Shown here piece after piece: positions 8,179 through 17,931 of a DNA stretch of 64,000 nucleotides. How positions within the stretch are numbered: position 1 is the first letter of the stretch; every line of letters begins with the position of its first letter. The translations under genes and the position numbers were made by a program. Origin of the DNA: Paramoeba atlantica (lineage: Eukaryota; Discosea). The stretch is taken from contig CDRNVI010000185.1 of assembly GCA_977017575.1 (NCBI GenBank), forward strand, positions 123,557 to 187,556, in the 5' to 3' direction. The notes beneath the pieces are model-generated. The model was not told the origin of the DNA. It saw only the letters and a list, made by a program, of their open reading frames with translations, and ran no database searches.

Positions 8179-10965
8179 ATGAAGGACTCAGATGATGCGG
8201 TTGATGTGGTGAAGCCGATGGATATCGTCCGCGGAAGTCTGAACAAGAAAGACATGACAAAAGAGTACAATTCTTCCCTTCTTGCCTCTATGGCGAAAGA
8301 AGTCCAAAACGGCTTGAAAAGTACCGAATGCGAGACATTTGCAGCCACTCTTTTAAAGAAGAAAAGGCTCGCCTTGATCTGGAAATTGATGTACGAACTT
8401 TTGAAGGAGATGCAAAAAAATGTACCCTCGATAGTATACGCACAAGCACTTGGAAATGCCCGTTGTTTTTTTGTTGACATTGAGGTAGCGCTTTCTGAAT
8501 TCGCAAGGTCGGAAGTCCCAGAATTGGGTAGCGTTTCACGCGATCTTCGTTATCAATGCGTAATGAATTTGGGAGACTTATGGCGATATGAAGCTCAGCT
8601 TCCGAAACAATTAACTGATTTGAATGCCACCGAACGAACGGAAGTAAATACTGAATCTCGCAAAGAGGATAAAAAATATCAAGTTAACGATCATGCGAGC
8701 TATGCCTTTGATCACAAAACAATGTCACATGCGATTGAATATTATCAAAGTGCAACCCATTTGAATCCCACCTGGGGCCATGCGTACAATCAACTCTCGG
8801 TGTGCTATCTTCAAAAGAAACGCTATGTGGACGCGTTACTTTACTCTCTTCTCTCCATGTCGGCGGCTAGGCCTTTTATTCTTTTTGGATCTGAAAATGC
8901 GCAGCGAAATATGAATGCTATTCGAAAAGCGACAGGCTGGTCCGTTAGAGACGAAGGCAGCGAGAACGATAAAGTTGTGACCGAGGAACAAAAAATAAAG
9001 AAAATGGAATCAAGTATTTGCCATCTTTTTGCTACGATCTGTGTAAAAGAAGAAGTAGACCAGGTACTCATGGATCGAGCGACAACACTTTGGAAGCGTA
9101 CCATGGATGAGTCATTTGATTCCCAGGCAGAAGATCAGCCCTTCACAATTTCCCCGAGTCTCGCGGCTTGTCTTCTGTGTATTCAGAGTCTTCGTAGTGA
9201 GAAATCCGAAGTTCAATCCACCCCTTCAAAAAACACAAAAGATTTTACGATGGATAAACTTTTATCAATCTTTTTACGCGGGATTCTAGACGCCCTAAGT
9301 AACGCCCTTTGCCTTTTTCCCAAAGATACTCAAAAAAGTTTAGATGGCGACCCTACCAGCCCGAGTCACATAAAAAATATATCGACCACCCCCAACCTCT
9401 GCCGATCCTTATTTCAAGCGTTTCTGCTTTTGGCTCCACTTCTTATCGGAGAAACGAAGACAAAGCGCACCTCTGGTATCTTTACCCCAACATTTCGTAC
9501 CTTAGCCCAACACCATTTTAACGTTTGCTGTGAAAAAAGATATGATTTATGGCATTCCCGTATTTGTAGTGGAAAGCCTGTGACGGGTTTTACCTTTAAA
9601 GAGGCTCAGAGTACGTTAACCCGAAGTTCCTTTACCTCGTTTAAAACCTTTTGTGCGCAACAAACACGGAAGGACATTCTGCTTCACGAATTACCTCGGT
9701 TGTTTTATCTTCCGTTCGAGCTTGGCTTTGCGCTGGATGCGAATGAAATTGGATGCAAAAACAAATCGATTCAAGGCATGGAAGATCGTTTGCGTGTCTA
9801 TTCGCTGAAATCGCCCCATTTTCAAGGTCTAAAGGAAGTCGATCATGTGTTTCAAATGTACTGGCGATTCCTATGGTGCTATCGCGAAGAATTGGGATTA
9901 CATTATCGGAAAAGGTGGGATGAAAATGAAATGAGTGTGCGTCAAAAGGAACTCCGCATCAGTAAAATGCAAGACGAGCCCTATGAAGTCAGGAAACAAA
10001 TAAGCGCGTCGTCACGAGAAGAGGTGAAAATCGTTCAAAAGAAAAAATCTGTGGTTACGAATATTTCCAAGTCGAGATCAAAATCAACATTTGCACAGAA
10101 AATACCTGAAGCAATTTCATCTCCAACATTGTTGGAAACGCCTGAGATTTCACAAACAACCGAAGCCCTTTCTCAGGATTGGCTCAGCAATGCATTGGCA
10201 AGTCCTAAAGCCTCTGAAATGTTAAGCGATGGAGTCCATAACACACGGAGTGAATTCCAGCTGACACAGCTCGTTCGATCATTTAGTCGCGTCTTCGAGG
10301 AAGAAGACAAGGGAGAAGAAGAATTTGAGAAAGAAAAATTGGGAACGAAATCTGAAAATTCGGAAAAAGAAACGGAAATAGAGGAGAGAGAAGAATCTGG
10401 TGCGGATTCAGATTCGTTCTCTGCGGAAATTGAAAAGGACTTGGACGATATTGTCGGTGAAGTGATGTTTCCAGCCGAATGTAATTTTATGGAAGTCATA
10501 AAAAAGGATTTTGAGCCTCTCAAAAGGACGACGGAGAATGAAGTCCAGACAAGTTCTCCATTAAATTCTGACTTCTTTGATTCAGGTGGTCAAAAAGAGA
10601 CAACAAATGAATGGGTGCAGCCACATGAGTCTAACGCTACATGTAAATGGGATTTTCATGAACCGTCACATTCTGGGATATTAAAAACGAAACAAGAAAG
10701 CTCTGTAATCTTAATGACCGATGTTGGGAAAACAAAAAAAGAAGGGAGGAACGCGGAGAATTCTATTTCTACTCAAATAGGTACTGACAGTGATATGAAA
10801 ATGGAAAGGGGCTGGAAACCGACGACGCTTGACTCGCTCCGTCAATGTACCTCTGTCAAAGACGCGAACAGTGGGGAGTACTCTATGGATGGCGTTGGCA
10901 GTTCGCCTGGCGTTCAATTCTCAATGCTTGCCCCTTTGCTTCATGTCGAGAAAAAAAAGTTATAG
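8179..10965 (+). CDS. EST1/SMG7-like TPR (14-3-3-like) protein
   Basis: An uninterrupted frame of 928 residues starting at an ATG. Residues 125-145 (LRYQCVMNLGDLWRYEAQLP) and 184-250 (AIEYYQSATHLNPTWGHAYNQLS, later LLSMSAARPF) match the conserved core of the EST1/SMG5/SMG6/SMG7 family. There a 14-3-3-like fold with TPR helices binds phosphorylated UPF1 in nonsense-mediated mRNA decay or, for EST1, telomerase. Residues 250-600 are helical without a motif I can name. Residues 600-928 are acidic and Ser/Glu/Lys-rich, probably disordered, with an acidic stretch near 715-760. There is no PIN nuclease domain, so SMG7/EST1-like fits better than SMG6. No intron is needed. Base composition is balanced, unlike the region after 14 kb. 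The family is fairly sure; the precise orthologue is not. Confidence 0.75.
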   Translation: MKDSDDAVDVVKPMDIVRGSLNKKDMTKEYNSSLLASMAKEVQNGLKSTECETFAATLLKKKRLALIWKLMYELLKEMQKNVPSIVYAQALGNARCFFVDIEVALSEFARSEVPELGSVSRDLRYQCVMNLGDLWRYEAQLPKQLTDLNATERTEVNTESRKEDKKYQVNDHASYAFDHKTMSHAIEYYQSATHLNPTWGHAYNQLSVCYLQKKRYVDALLYSLLSMSAARPFILFGSENAQRNMNAIRKATGWSVRDEGSENDKVVTEEQKIKKMESSICHLFATICVKEEVDQVLMDRATTLWKRTMDESFDSQAEDQPFTISPSLAACLLCIQSLRSEKSEVQSTPSKNTKDFTMDKLLSIFLRGILDALSNALCLFPKDTQKSLDGDPTSPSHIKNISTTPNLCRSLFQAFLLLAPLLIGETKTKRTSGIFTPTFRTLAQHHFNVCCEKRYDLWHSRICSGKPVTGFTFKEAQSTLTRSSFTSFKTFCAQQTRKDILLHELPRLFYLPFELGFALDANEIGCKNKSIQGMEDRLRVYSLKSPHFQGLKEVDHVFQMYWRFLWCYREELGLHYRKRWDENEMSVRQKELRISKMQDEPYEVRKQISASSREEVKIVQKKKSVVTNISKSRSKSTFAQKIPEAISSPTLLETPEISQTTEALSQDWLSNALASPKASEMLSDGVHNTRSEFQLTQLVRSFSRVFEEEDKGEEEFEKEKLGTKSENSEKETEIEEREESGADSDSFSAEIEKDLDDIVGEVMFPAECNFMEVIKKDFEPLKRTTENEVQTSSPLNSDFFDSGGQKETTNEWVQPHESNATCKWDFHEPSHSGILKTKQESSVILMTDVGKTKKEGRNAENSISTQIGTDSDMKMERGWKPTTLDSLRQCTSVKDANSGEYSMDGVGSSPGVQFSMLAPLLHVEKKKL

Positions 10966-10977
10966 ATGTCCAAAACG

Positions 10978-11382
10978 TTAGTTGGCCGTATCACTCGTGC
11001 TTGGCGTAAGCAGCTTCTTTTCAAGCTCAAAAAACTTTGAAGAAAGCAGCACTGATCGATAGTAGCCTAACCTAGCTCTCAAATAAGGAAGAATCAATAC
11101 GTTGTTATGAAAAACTACCGTAATAAGCCGCGGAATTGATTGAGTTGTATTTTTGTTTGACATTTTAGTAATTATTTGAAAGAAGTCTAATGATACGTTA
11201 TCAAGTTCAGATAGCCTAGCCCTTAAAATGCGTTGTACGCTTTTGTTTGAGATTTTTTTTATTTGTGTTGTAACACTTTCATATGCTATGTTCTTCATAT
11301 TTATATATATCTTTTGGAAAATTTTTCCCATGCGTTTGTAGACGGGAGATTTTCCCAGCAATTTGTGAAGTAGTTTTTCCAA
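10978..11382 (-). CDS. Hypothetical basic protein
   Basis: A frame of 134 residues on the opposite strand, convergent with the EST1-like gene and ending 12 bases beyond its stop. It is basic and helical-looking, rich in Lys, Leu, Ser and Arg; RILRARLSEL and PYLRARLGYY share the motif RARL. I recognise no domain. In sequence of this composition an ORF of this length can arise by chance, and the other genes in the left block are all on the plus strand, so confidence is low. The remainder of 10966-11703 shows nothing else. Confidence 0.25.
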   Translation of the reverse strand: MEKLLHKLLGKSPVYKRMGKIFQKIYINMKNIAYESVTTQIKKISNKSVQRILRARLSELDNVSLDFFQIITKMSNKNTTQSIPRLITVVFHNNVLILPYLRARLGYYRSVLLSSKFFELEKKLLTPSTSDTAN

Positions 11383-11703
11383 CGTGATACCAGTATATTC
11401 GTGTATGACTTTGCCTCAATTGCACCTTCCTTAGTACATTATATAGTAGTACAAGTACGTTGGCTTTTGGCAAACGTTATAGACTACAATACGTGAAAAC
11501 TAACAATTGGTTACGAAAACCGAACTTCCCTTTGTGTATGGTCGATCCACTTTTTTGCCATTGAAAAGCCTAGAAACGCTTCGTTTACTCTTACCTTTGT
11601 TATTTCTCGTTGTCTCATTGTTTTCTGTGCACTCCTTGACACGGCAACTCTGCAGTGCTCTGCTGTAAACATGCGGAAGACAATATCTCGAGAGAATACT
11701 CCT

Positions 11704-14052
11704 ATGCGCCGCACTCGTATTCCTGTCCTCTCTCATCTTGCGATATGCTTTGCCGTCTTTTCGATTCATTCGATCGGAGGTTCATCCTGCGAAAAGATTT
11801 CTAAGTACGAACTATCACCCGTTTCGTGGGTTCCTCCTTGGGCCGTTACAACCAGCGATCCGATTCGACGTAGACCGAAATTTCCTTCTGACAACCTTGA
11901 GGACGACAAGAGCTTTCAAACCCGGAGCGTGTCTTCCTCAGGCGCCTCAGGATACTCCAAAGCACGTAGCCCTCCTGCGGGACGCGAAAGCGCACAATCT
12001 GCTTCGTCCATACGAGCCGGGGCTCGACGAGCCGCTGCGGCTGAACGATCCCTTACCAATTCCCCTACTGAATCGGCTCTTGCGAAAGCCAAAGCGCTGC
12101 GACAAGAAATTCACAGCAGTCCCTCACGACAAACATCCCTAAATTCCAATCCAAGCCCAAAGACTGTGACAGCAAATCCGATTTCCAGCGCCCCCCTTGA
12201 GGGAAAAGGAAGTGGAACCAATTCACCAAATGATCCCCGTTCTCGCGCTTCGGGATCTTCCGCAAATGTACACGTTTCGCCTACCTTATTGGCGCAAGCC
12301 ACCCAAGCACCTCGAATGAATGCCCGCAGTCTTGGCTCGACCCCTACTCCATTGGCATTACCCCAAGACAGTCCTCACCCCTCTGGCCTCCCCTCGAGTC
12401 TAGCTACACAATTAGTGCAGCTACTCCGGCGGGACGTTAGTGGGTTAAACGCGTTTTTACGAACCTTTACGGTTGAACATTACGAAAAGGAAAACAGCGA
12501 GCCCAATCTGTCAGCGCCACCCCCGAAAAAAACAAAGCCTTTGCATCCCGAGGTCTCACGAAGTTATATTCACCCCCTAGCGTCATGGGAGGATCCGGTG
12601 CTGCGATGGGTACGGGAGGCGTTGGATTTAGAGGAGATGGGGGTGCAGAACGCAGCGGAAAAAGCACACTTGATTAACCCGACAGGCTCCGCTGGCGCGA
12701 CACTGTCCTCCCCTAATGATCCACGAATGGTATTGTTACACAGCGGGCAAAATGCGTTTGGCCGGCCGAGTGCGGCACATTCGGCACCCCATCCGATGCA
12801 TGGGGCTTCGTCGTTTCCCTCTTTTGGACAGTTTTCTCCCAAGAACAATACGCTCTCCTTTGCCTCTATGCCACAAGAACCATTGCCCCCGACTCATCGG
12901 CTGGAGATTCCGATTTTCGCTCCCAATCACGCCAAACGAGAAGAGACGCCTGTGGGACGATGGCTGGTTCGTGCGCAAATCCGGGCGCGAACGAGTCTCC
13001 CCCCAAGCACTCCCCATAAGAATCCGAATTCCATCAAATCCGGGCGCTCGCGAAGTGTCGAACGACGAGCGCATCCCCCAAAAGGAGAACGCCAACATGG
13101 GAGTTTCTCCTCATCGCGAACTACGCCTACAGGAAGTCGGCGACATCCTTCCGAGAGTGGAAGGCCTTCAAAAACCACAGGATCGACCAGTTTCTATGGA
13201 CCTTCGGGGGCAGGAAGTAGCCCCGTCCCGGGCAAAGAGGAGTACATTCTCACCCATGCCCAGCTCATTCCACAGGAACAGATTGCCTCATTGTACTCCC
13301 TCACCGTTGCGCGCATCAACCCCAACGAAGCCGCGCTAACGTCCCGTTTCGCCACACGTCGCGGGTGGACACTTCAGCGTTCGCCGTTGAATACACCAAG
13401 TGAGGATATTACCCATCACTGGGAGAAGGGGGAGGAAGCCGGGATGCCACAACATCACGCCCATAGCGGTACTGCGCAGCACACCACCGACAACGGCCAT
13501 TCCCCCACGACCTACCGTCGACGAAGCTCCAGCGAGTACGCCATGGGAAAAAACCCCTCCGACGCCCCTACCGGTCTAGTCGTGCTCTGGGTGCATCTCT
13601 CCTATGCCCTCGACCTCAGCGGGTCCTACCGACGTGCCATCTATGAACAACAACAGCGACGACGAGGCCATCAACCCCCCACCACCGGAACCACAAAAGA
13701 GATGATGAATGCCAGCGCCACCCTCTCCGCCCCCGGTACCCCCCCATGGCCTGCCTACCTCTCCCAACCTCATCCCCAATACGACCCCCCGCCCTCGGAA
13801 ACTCCCTCCCCCATCTGTACCCTCACGACCATGTCCGCCTTCCAAGCGGACGGGCCGGGTTCGATTCCCGGGTGGCGCATTTTTTTTTTTTCAAAATCCC
13901 TTCAAGGTCACCTGGCTCACAGCCACCCCTTCTCCTTTGCAAGAGCTCTTGATATCTGGTATCAGTTCCCTTTCGGTTTTTCTTGCTTCAAATGGAGATT
14001 CAAAAATTGTATCCAGATCATTTTTTTGGAAAAAGCTTGGAAAAACTCATAA
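11704..14052 (+). CDS. Long Ser/Pro-rich protein with signal peptide, running into a tRNA remnant
   Basis: The frame opens at 11671, but the second ATG (11704) is followed directly by a signal-peptide-like segment (RIPVLSHLAICFAVFSIHSI), so I prefer that start. About 700 residues of low-complexity Ser, Pro, Ala, Thr and Arg-rich sequence follow, with no domain I can name. A somewhat better conserved-looking part (LVVLWVHLSYALDLSGSYRR) lies near 13575-13640. GC content is the highest in the window. The frame continues without a stop through the tRNA-Gly remnant at 13831-13879 and ends at 14050-14052 in AT-rich DNA of different character. The last 60 or so residues are therefore probably not the native C-terminus: the gene appears cut at the junction. 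Confidence 0.5.
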   Translation: MRRTRIPVLSHLAICFAVFSIHSIGGSSCEKISKYELSPVSWVPPWAVTTSDPIRRRPKFPSDNLEDDKSFQTRSVSSSGASGYSKARSPPAGRESAQSASSIRAGARRAAAAERSLTNSPTESALAKAKALRQEIHSSPSRQTSLNSNPSPKTVTANPISSAPLEGKGSGTNSPNDPRSRASGSSANVHVSPTLLAQATQAPRMNARSLGSTPTPLALPQDSPHPSGLPSSLATQLVQLLRRDVSGLNAFLRTFTVEHYEKENSEPNLSAPPPKKTKPLHPEVSRSYIHPLASWEDPVLRWVREALDLEEMGVQNAAEKAHLINPTGSAGATLSSPNDPRMVLLHSGQNAFGRPSAAHSAPHPMHGASSFPSFGQFSPKNNTLSFASMPQEPLPPTHRLEIPIFAPNHAKREETPVGRWLVRAQIRARTSLPPSTPHKNPNSIKSGRSRSVERRAHPPKGERQHGSFSSSRTTPTGSRRHPSESGRPSKTTGSTSFYGPSGAGSSPVPGKEEYILTHAQLIPQEQIASLYSLTVARINPNEAALTSRFATRRGWTLQRSPLNTPSEDITHHWEKGEEAGMPQHHAHSGTAQHTTDNGHSPTTYRRRSSSEYAMGKNPSDAPTGLVVLWVHLSYALDLSGSYRRAIYEQQQRRRGHQPPTTGTTKEMMNASATLSAPGTPPWPAYLSQPHPQYDPPPSETPSPICTLTTMSAFQADGPGSIPGWRIFFFSKSLQGHLAHSHPFSFARALDIWYQFPFGFSCFKWRFKNCIQIIFLEKAWKNS
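13831..13879 (+). pseudogene. 3' half of a tRNA-Gly (TCC)
   Basis: An anticodon stem-loop (TCCGC-CTTCCAA-GCGGA, anticodon TCC), variable region, T-arm (CCGGG-TTCGATT-CCCGG), the 3' acceptor strand GTGGCGC and discriminator A are all intact, followed by 12 or more T as in a Pol III terminator. The 5' acceptor strand (expected GCGCCAC) and D-arm are absent upstream, where the Ser/Pro-rich frame runs instead. It is a tRNA cut near nucleotide 24, lying exactly on the change of base composition. Confidence 0.75.
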
Positions 14053-14144
14053 AAATTTGTAACACCCTTTTTAATCAGTGTCTCTTTTTTATTGATATTT
14101 TTTTGGGAGAAAAACACAGCCATTCCAGATACCACCCCAAATCA

Positions 14145-14450
14145 GGGTATATTCTTTTTTCTTTTTTTTTTTTCCCTTTTTTTTTTTTCCCCTTTTTTTT
14201 TTTTTCCCCTTTTTTTCTTTTTCCTTTCCTTTTTCCTTTCCTTTTTCCTTTCCTTTTCCCTTTCCCTTTCCCTTTCCCTTTCCCTTTCCCTTTCCCTTCC
14301 CTTTCCCTTTCCCTTCCCTTTCCCTTTTCTTTCCTTTCTTTTTCTCTAATCTTTCTTTTCTTCTTTCTTTTTCCCCCTCTCTTATTTCTTTTTTTTTTCC
14401 TTCTTCTTTGTTGCAATTCTTTTTTTTCTTTCTATCAGTCTTTTGAGATT
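14145..14450 (+). repeat. Pyrimidine-rich low-complexity tract
   Basis: About 300 bases of almost pure C and T on the plus strand, including a (CCCTTT)n array around 14255-14330. It is the first of many such tracts in the right-hand part. There is no gene in 14063-14640; ORFs over the tract are compositional. Confidence 0.75.
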
Positions 14451-14639
14451 CTCAATTGATAAAGTTTTGTCCAATCACAACCAGTATTTGTCAATTATTC
14501 AAGACAAGTTGTATTCTCTTGCTGTGCCTTGATCTTCTCTTTCAAATTGGATTTGATTTGTTTTTGTTTTTTATGTTTTCTTAATTTTTTAAAGTTGATA
14601 AAGTTTTTTTTGATTTTTTTTGATTTATCTTTTCTTTCA

Positions 14640-14760
14640 GCTCTTCTTTCAATTGTGAACTGATCAAGTCCCAGTGGCCACTAAAAAAAAATCTTTTTTT
14701 TTAAACAAGTGGTTCTATAGCTGGCAGAGCACCACCCTAGTAAGGTGGAGAATCTGAAAG
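14640..14760 (+). pseudogene. Degenerate tRNA-Thr with its upstream flank
   Basis: 14711-14755 matches tRNA-Thr at 56903 from the acceptor through the anticodon arm (CCACC-CTAGTAA-GGTGG) but has lost four bases of the D-loop and the whole T-arm. The 70 bases before it (AAGTCCCAGTGGCCACTAAA) match the flank of the intact gene (AAGTCCCAACAGTCACTAAA). The homology therefore includes non-tRNA DNA: a duplicated locus, now decayed. 14761-15261 otherwise contains only coding-like scraps with stops. Confidence 0.65.
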
Positions 14761-15261
14761 TCAAACTTGCTCCTCTTTATACTTGCAATTTGGAAAAGGG
14801 ACTTTGAAGTGCTCTGGTGGGAGAACACAAAAACTTTTGGTTGGGGAATCAAACAATATGAAGATGACACTGCTGTTGATAGGAAGGGGCCAACTTTTTT
14901 GTCAAACTTCCAAAGTTCCAAACTTTTCTGTTGTAGAGCATTGGATGGGTTGGTTGTGCTCAGGGATGACATTTTGTAATGGTTTCCCCTTGCTAAGTCA
15001 GTATCTTGTTGCTGGATCTTGAAAAATTACAGCTCCATTCCTCTACTAAAGATTAGGGCTCAAAAGGTGGTTTACAGTCCTGTCATCATCAGGCAAAACC
15101 ACTTCAGGAATTGTTCAAGCAATTTGAGAATGTTGAAGAGCATTTTATTTCAAGAGCCTGTGTTTAAAAGCACATAGGTTATCATAGAAACCAGTGATGA
15201 TATGATGGCTTTTCTGAGTTTGATGACTTCACAAAAAAACAGAGTTTGAACACGGACATTG

Positions 15262-15334
15262 GCTTCCGTGGCTCAGTCGGTAGAGCGTCAGTCTCATAAT
15301 CTGAAGGTCGTGAGTTCGATCCTCACCGGGAGCA
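15262..15334 (+). tRNA. tRNA-Met (CAT), elongator type
   Basis: A full cloverleaf: acceptor GCTTCCG with CGGGAGC, D-arm GCTC...GAGC, anticodon loop CTCATAA, T-arm GTGAG-TTCGATC-CTCAC, discriminator A. Nine T follow as a Pol III terminator. The ordinary TTCGATC T-loop argues for the elongator rather than the initiator. Confidence 0.93.
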
Positions 15335-15499
15335 CTTTTTTTTTTGTCTTTTGATTTTTTTTTTGAATCAGGGTGGAGTTTATTGACTTGTTTTCGATTT
15401 TTGACATTGAGAAAAGTTATGAAATTCATCAGGTTCAGTGAAAAGTACAAGTCAATGAAAACACAGCAACACAATCTTCATCCATTTTCTTTTTTCAAT

Positions 15500-16130
15500 T
15501 TTTACAGGTTTGAAATCATGTAATGGTGGAACTCAGAGCAGAGAAGATATGATCTCACCCAGATACCCCATCTTCAACAAAAACAATTGGCAGCCCAGGA
15601 TGCAACACTCAAGGAACACATCAGACTACAATTGAAGGTTTAAAGACTCAAATTTCAAAAACTGATGAGCCAAAGCAGAATATCACTCTGTTTGACAACA
15701 AGACAAGGGAGCTCTACAAACCAGTTTCTTGGCTGATTCATGATGATGTGACACCAGCAGGAATGATCAAAGAACTTGATGAATAACAGGTGGAAATTTG
15801 TGTGAGGTTGCTTTCATGCATGAGGATATTCAAGAGCAGTTGAAAACCTGGCAAAAATCCCTGGGGAAAAAATGGTGCCCAAAATCCCAACAGACATCTG
15901 GCAGTACATACAGAAGGATGGTGAACTGAAGGCTGGGAGCAGTTGCGACTGAGGAGCATCTTCAGGCAATGTCCAACAACATCCTACATATCATGAGAGC
16001 CATCCCAGGTGCCAAGGAAGATAAGACTCAATCCGACCAATTGCTTAAAACATTGATTGCGCTCATAACAATGTATTCCTTGAGGATGTGTGTGTTGTAA
16101 TTACAAAATGTTGCTCACCAGAAACTCAAC
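15500..16130 (+). pseudogene. Coding-like remnant, coiled-coil type
   Basis: Short open stretches separated by stops read like protein: LQQKQLAAQDATLKEHIRL, ITLFDNKTRELYKPVSWLIH, DDVTPAGMIKELDE. The composition is Gln, Lys and Glu-rich, suggesting a coiled coil. No frame is open for long and I recognise no family; it may be an intron-containing gene, or more probably an old mobile-element ORF. 16140-16354 continues with a short basic stretch just before the Harbinger-like element. Confidence 0.3.
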
Positions 16131-16354
16131 CTTTCACCTTTGGATTTTAAATCTCCACCAACTGTTGTCAGGAGAGAGGAGATAGCAAGAGCTCAATTGA
16201 GGAAGAAGTCTACAAGAGGAGTCAGAGAAGAGGATTGTGTGAAAGTGATGGGGCAGTCTGTTGCAACCACTTTGAAGCAAAGCCACCATTCAAGAAAAGA
16301 AGAAGGTTTGCGCACCAAACTGCTACCACCTTTGTTGATTGTGGAAATTCCAAA

Positions 16355-17462
16355 GGGAGACAGTCCCCTTTTTTTAGGGGTCTAAAATAAATGACTTGTA
16401 CTCTCTGAAGTGGAGAGTCAGAAAAGTCACTTTTTTGGTGATTGACTTGGGCAATCAAAAATAACTGGAGAGGGACAATAAGAATTAACTAATTTTTTAT
16501 GACAAGCCAGAGCAAAGTTGATCAAACAATTATGTTGGTCTTTATCTTCATAGAAGGGGCAAGAGAGAGCAGCAAAAGTCTGTTTACACCAACCATACGG
16601 TGACTCAACTTTTCCTCTTACAAATGCAATTGCTTCATTTTTCTCTTGATCCTCAGCACTCAATGAATGGGGAACTCTCTTTCCACGGATTATTCGAGGC
16701 CTTCCAGCGTTTGACTTGTTTGTGACCAACACCAACTTATCGAAAAATTTTGTTGCTGCTCGAAAGTGGTTGTCTGCAATGATGTGTGGTCCCAGAAAAG
16801 AGGTCATCAAGTCGATTCGCATAAAAAATAGTGATATCTCCATCATAATCTTTTGGTGAATGGATCCCACTAACCCATTCAGCCCCACCTTTTGCATTGT
16901 GAAGTGTCACCCACCACCAACCAGGAGCTTTAAGTTTGTGTGAGTACCATTTTGCCCTCCACTTCTTGCGAACTGTCTGTTGGGCCCTTTAATTTTAAAA
17001 TCAGATGAATCCATCCATAAACAGTCAAATTGGCATGGTGGTGGTCATTCAGTTCTTTGGGCCATTTCCACAAATGAAAGAAAGGGTGCTTGGGACCAAG
17101 ATTGTTTTTGCCCACTTTAGCAACTCGAAGCGAACAACTTGAACTGTTGTGTTGGATTGCTTTTTGGCCCATTGGGAGCCAATCGTGCACCTTTTTTCGG
17201 AGTTTGCCCATCCCAACCGCAAATAGATCCTTGTACATTACAAGATGATACACAGACACAGCAAAACCAGAAGGTCTCTGTTCACTCCAAAGCTTTGGTT
17301 TTTGAGATTCCAAAAAATTTAGAATCTCCTTCAAAGTCTCTTCTCCCAGCTTCTCTTTCACAGCAAATATGATATCTTTCTTTCTCAACCCTTCAACCCC
17401 CACCATTGGTGAAAGAGTACAACTCATTTTATTTAGCTCTCTAAATTAGGGGACTATCTCCC
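16355..17462 (-). mobile_element. PIF/Harbinger-like DNA transposon
   Basis: A 1108-bp element bounded by 15-bp terminal inverted repeats: GGGAGACAGTCCCCT at the left and, inverted, GGGAGATAGTCCCCT at the right (one mismatch). AAA flanks both ends (16352-16354 and 17463-17465), a possible 3-bp target duplication. PIF/Harbinger elements typically make 3-bp TWA duplications and have G-rich termini, so the class fits but is not proven. The element carries one transposase pseudogene on the minus strand. Confidence 0.65.
16427..17427 (-). pseudogene. DDE transposase of the Harbinger-like element
   Basis: The frame from 17427 covers an N-terminal region, including LFAVGMGKLRKKVHDWLP. The homology then moves to another frame carrying the first catalytic Asp (WMDSSDFKIKGP) and a characteristic segment (KWYSHKLKAPGWWWVTLHNA, then SPKDYDG). 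It then moves to the frame of 16897-16427 with the second Asp (HIIADNHF) and the catalytic Glu (GKVESPYGWCKQTF). The order D, D, E and the final ALACH motif agree with DDE_Tnp_4-type transposases. At least two frame changes are needed, so it is inactive as it stands, unless there are sequence errors. Confidence 0.65.
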
Positions 17463-17510
17463 AAAGAAAATTGTCAATTATTTCATTACAGTGAATAGAG
17501 CATCTATTCT

Positions 17511-17931
17511 GTGGTCTCTCAAATAATCCTCAAAGAGTGTGTGGCTGTGTACAACAAAATTCCTCAATCTGGTTTTTTGACATCCTTGCACAGGACAATT
17601 TGGAGAGCAATAAAGGTGCAGGGTGTTTTGGAAACCCTGACCCCCCCCCCAAACAGTCTGTGTCTGGTTGGTGTTTTACATTGTGTCAATCCCAAACTTG
17701 TTTCCTTTGAATTTTGGTATCAGAAAAGAGGTCTCATATATCCATGGAAAAGGAAAGGAGGAAGCTCCAAGCTTTGAAGAACTTCAGAGTGATTACCAAC
17801 ACTTTGAGTGGAGAGTTATTGAGTCAAATGTGAAGGAACTTGGAGATGATCTGAAGCTCCATATTACCTTGCTGGATTCAATTAGTTGGGAGATGGTGAC
17901 TGAGGCACTGTGGACCCCCTCTTTATCCTAG
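17511..17931 (+). pseudogene. Unrecognised coding remnant
   Basis: Two overlapping frames (17511-17777, 17668-17931) give protein-like text, e.g. APSFEELQSDYQHFEWRVIE and LGDDLKLHITLLDSISWEM. I recognise no family. It flanks the Harbinger-like element, so it may belong to the sequence that element entered. 17932-18600 shows only further fragments. Confidence 0.25.
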
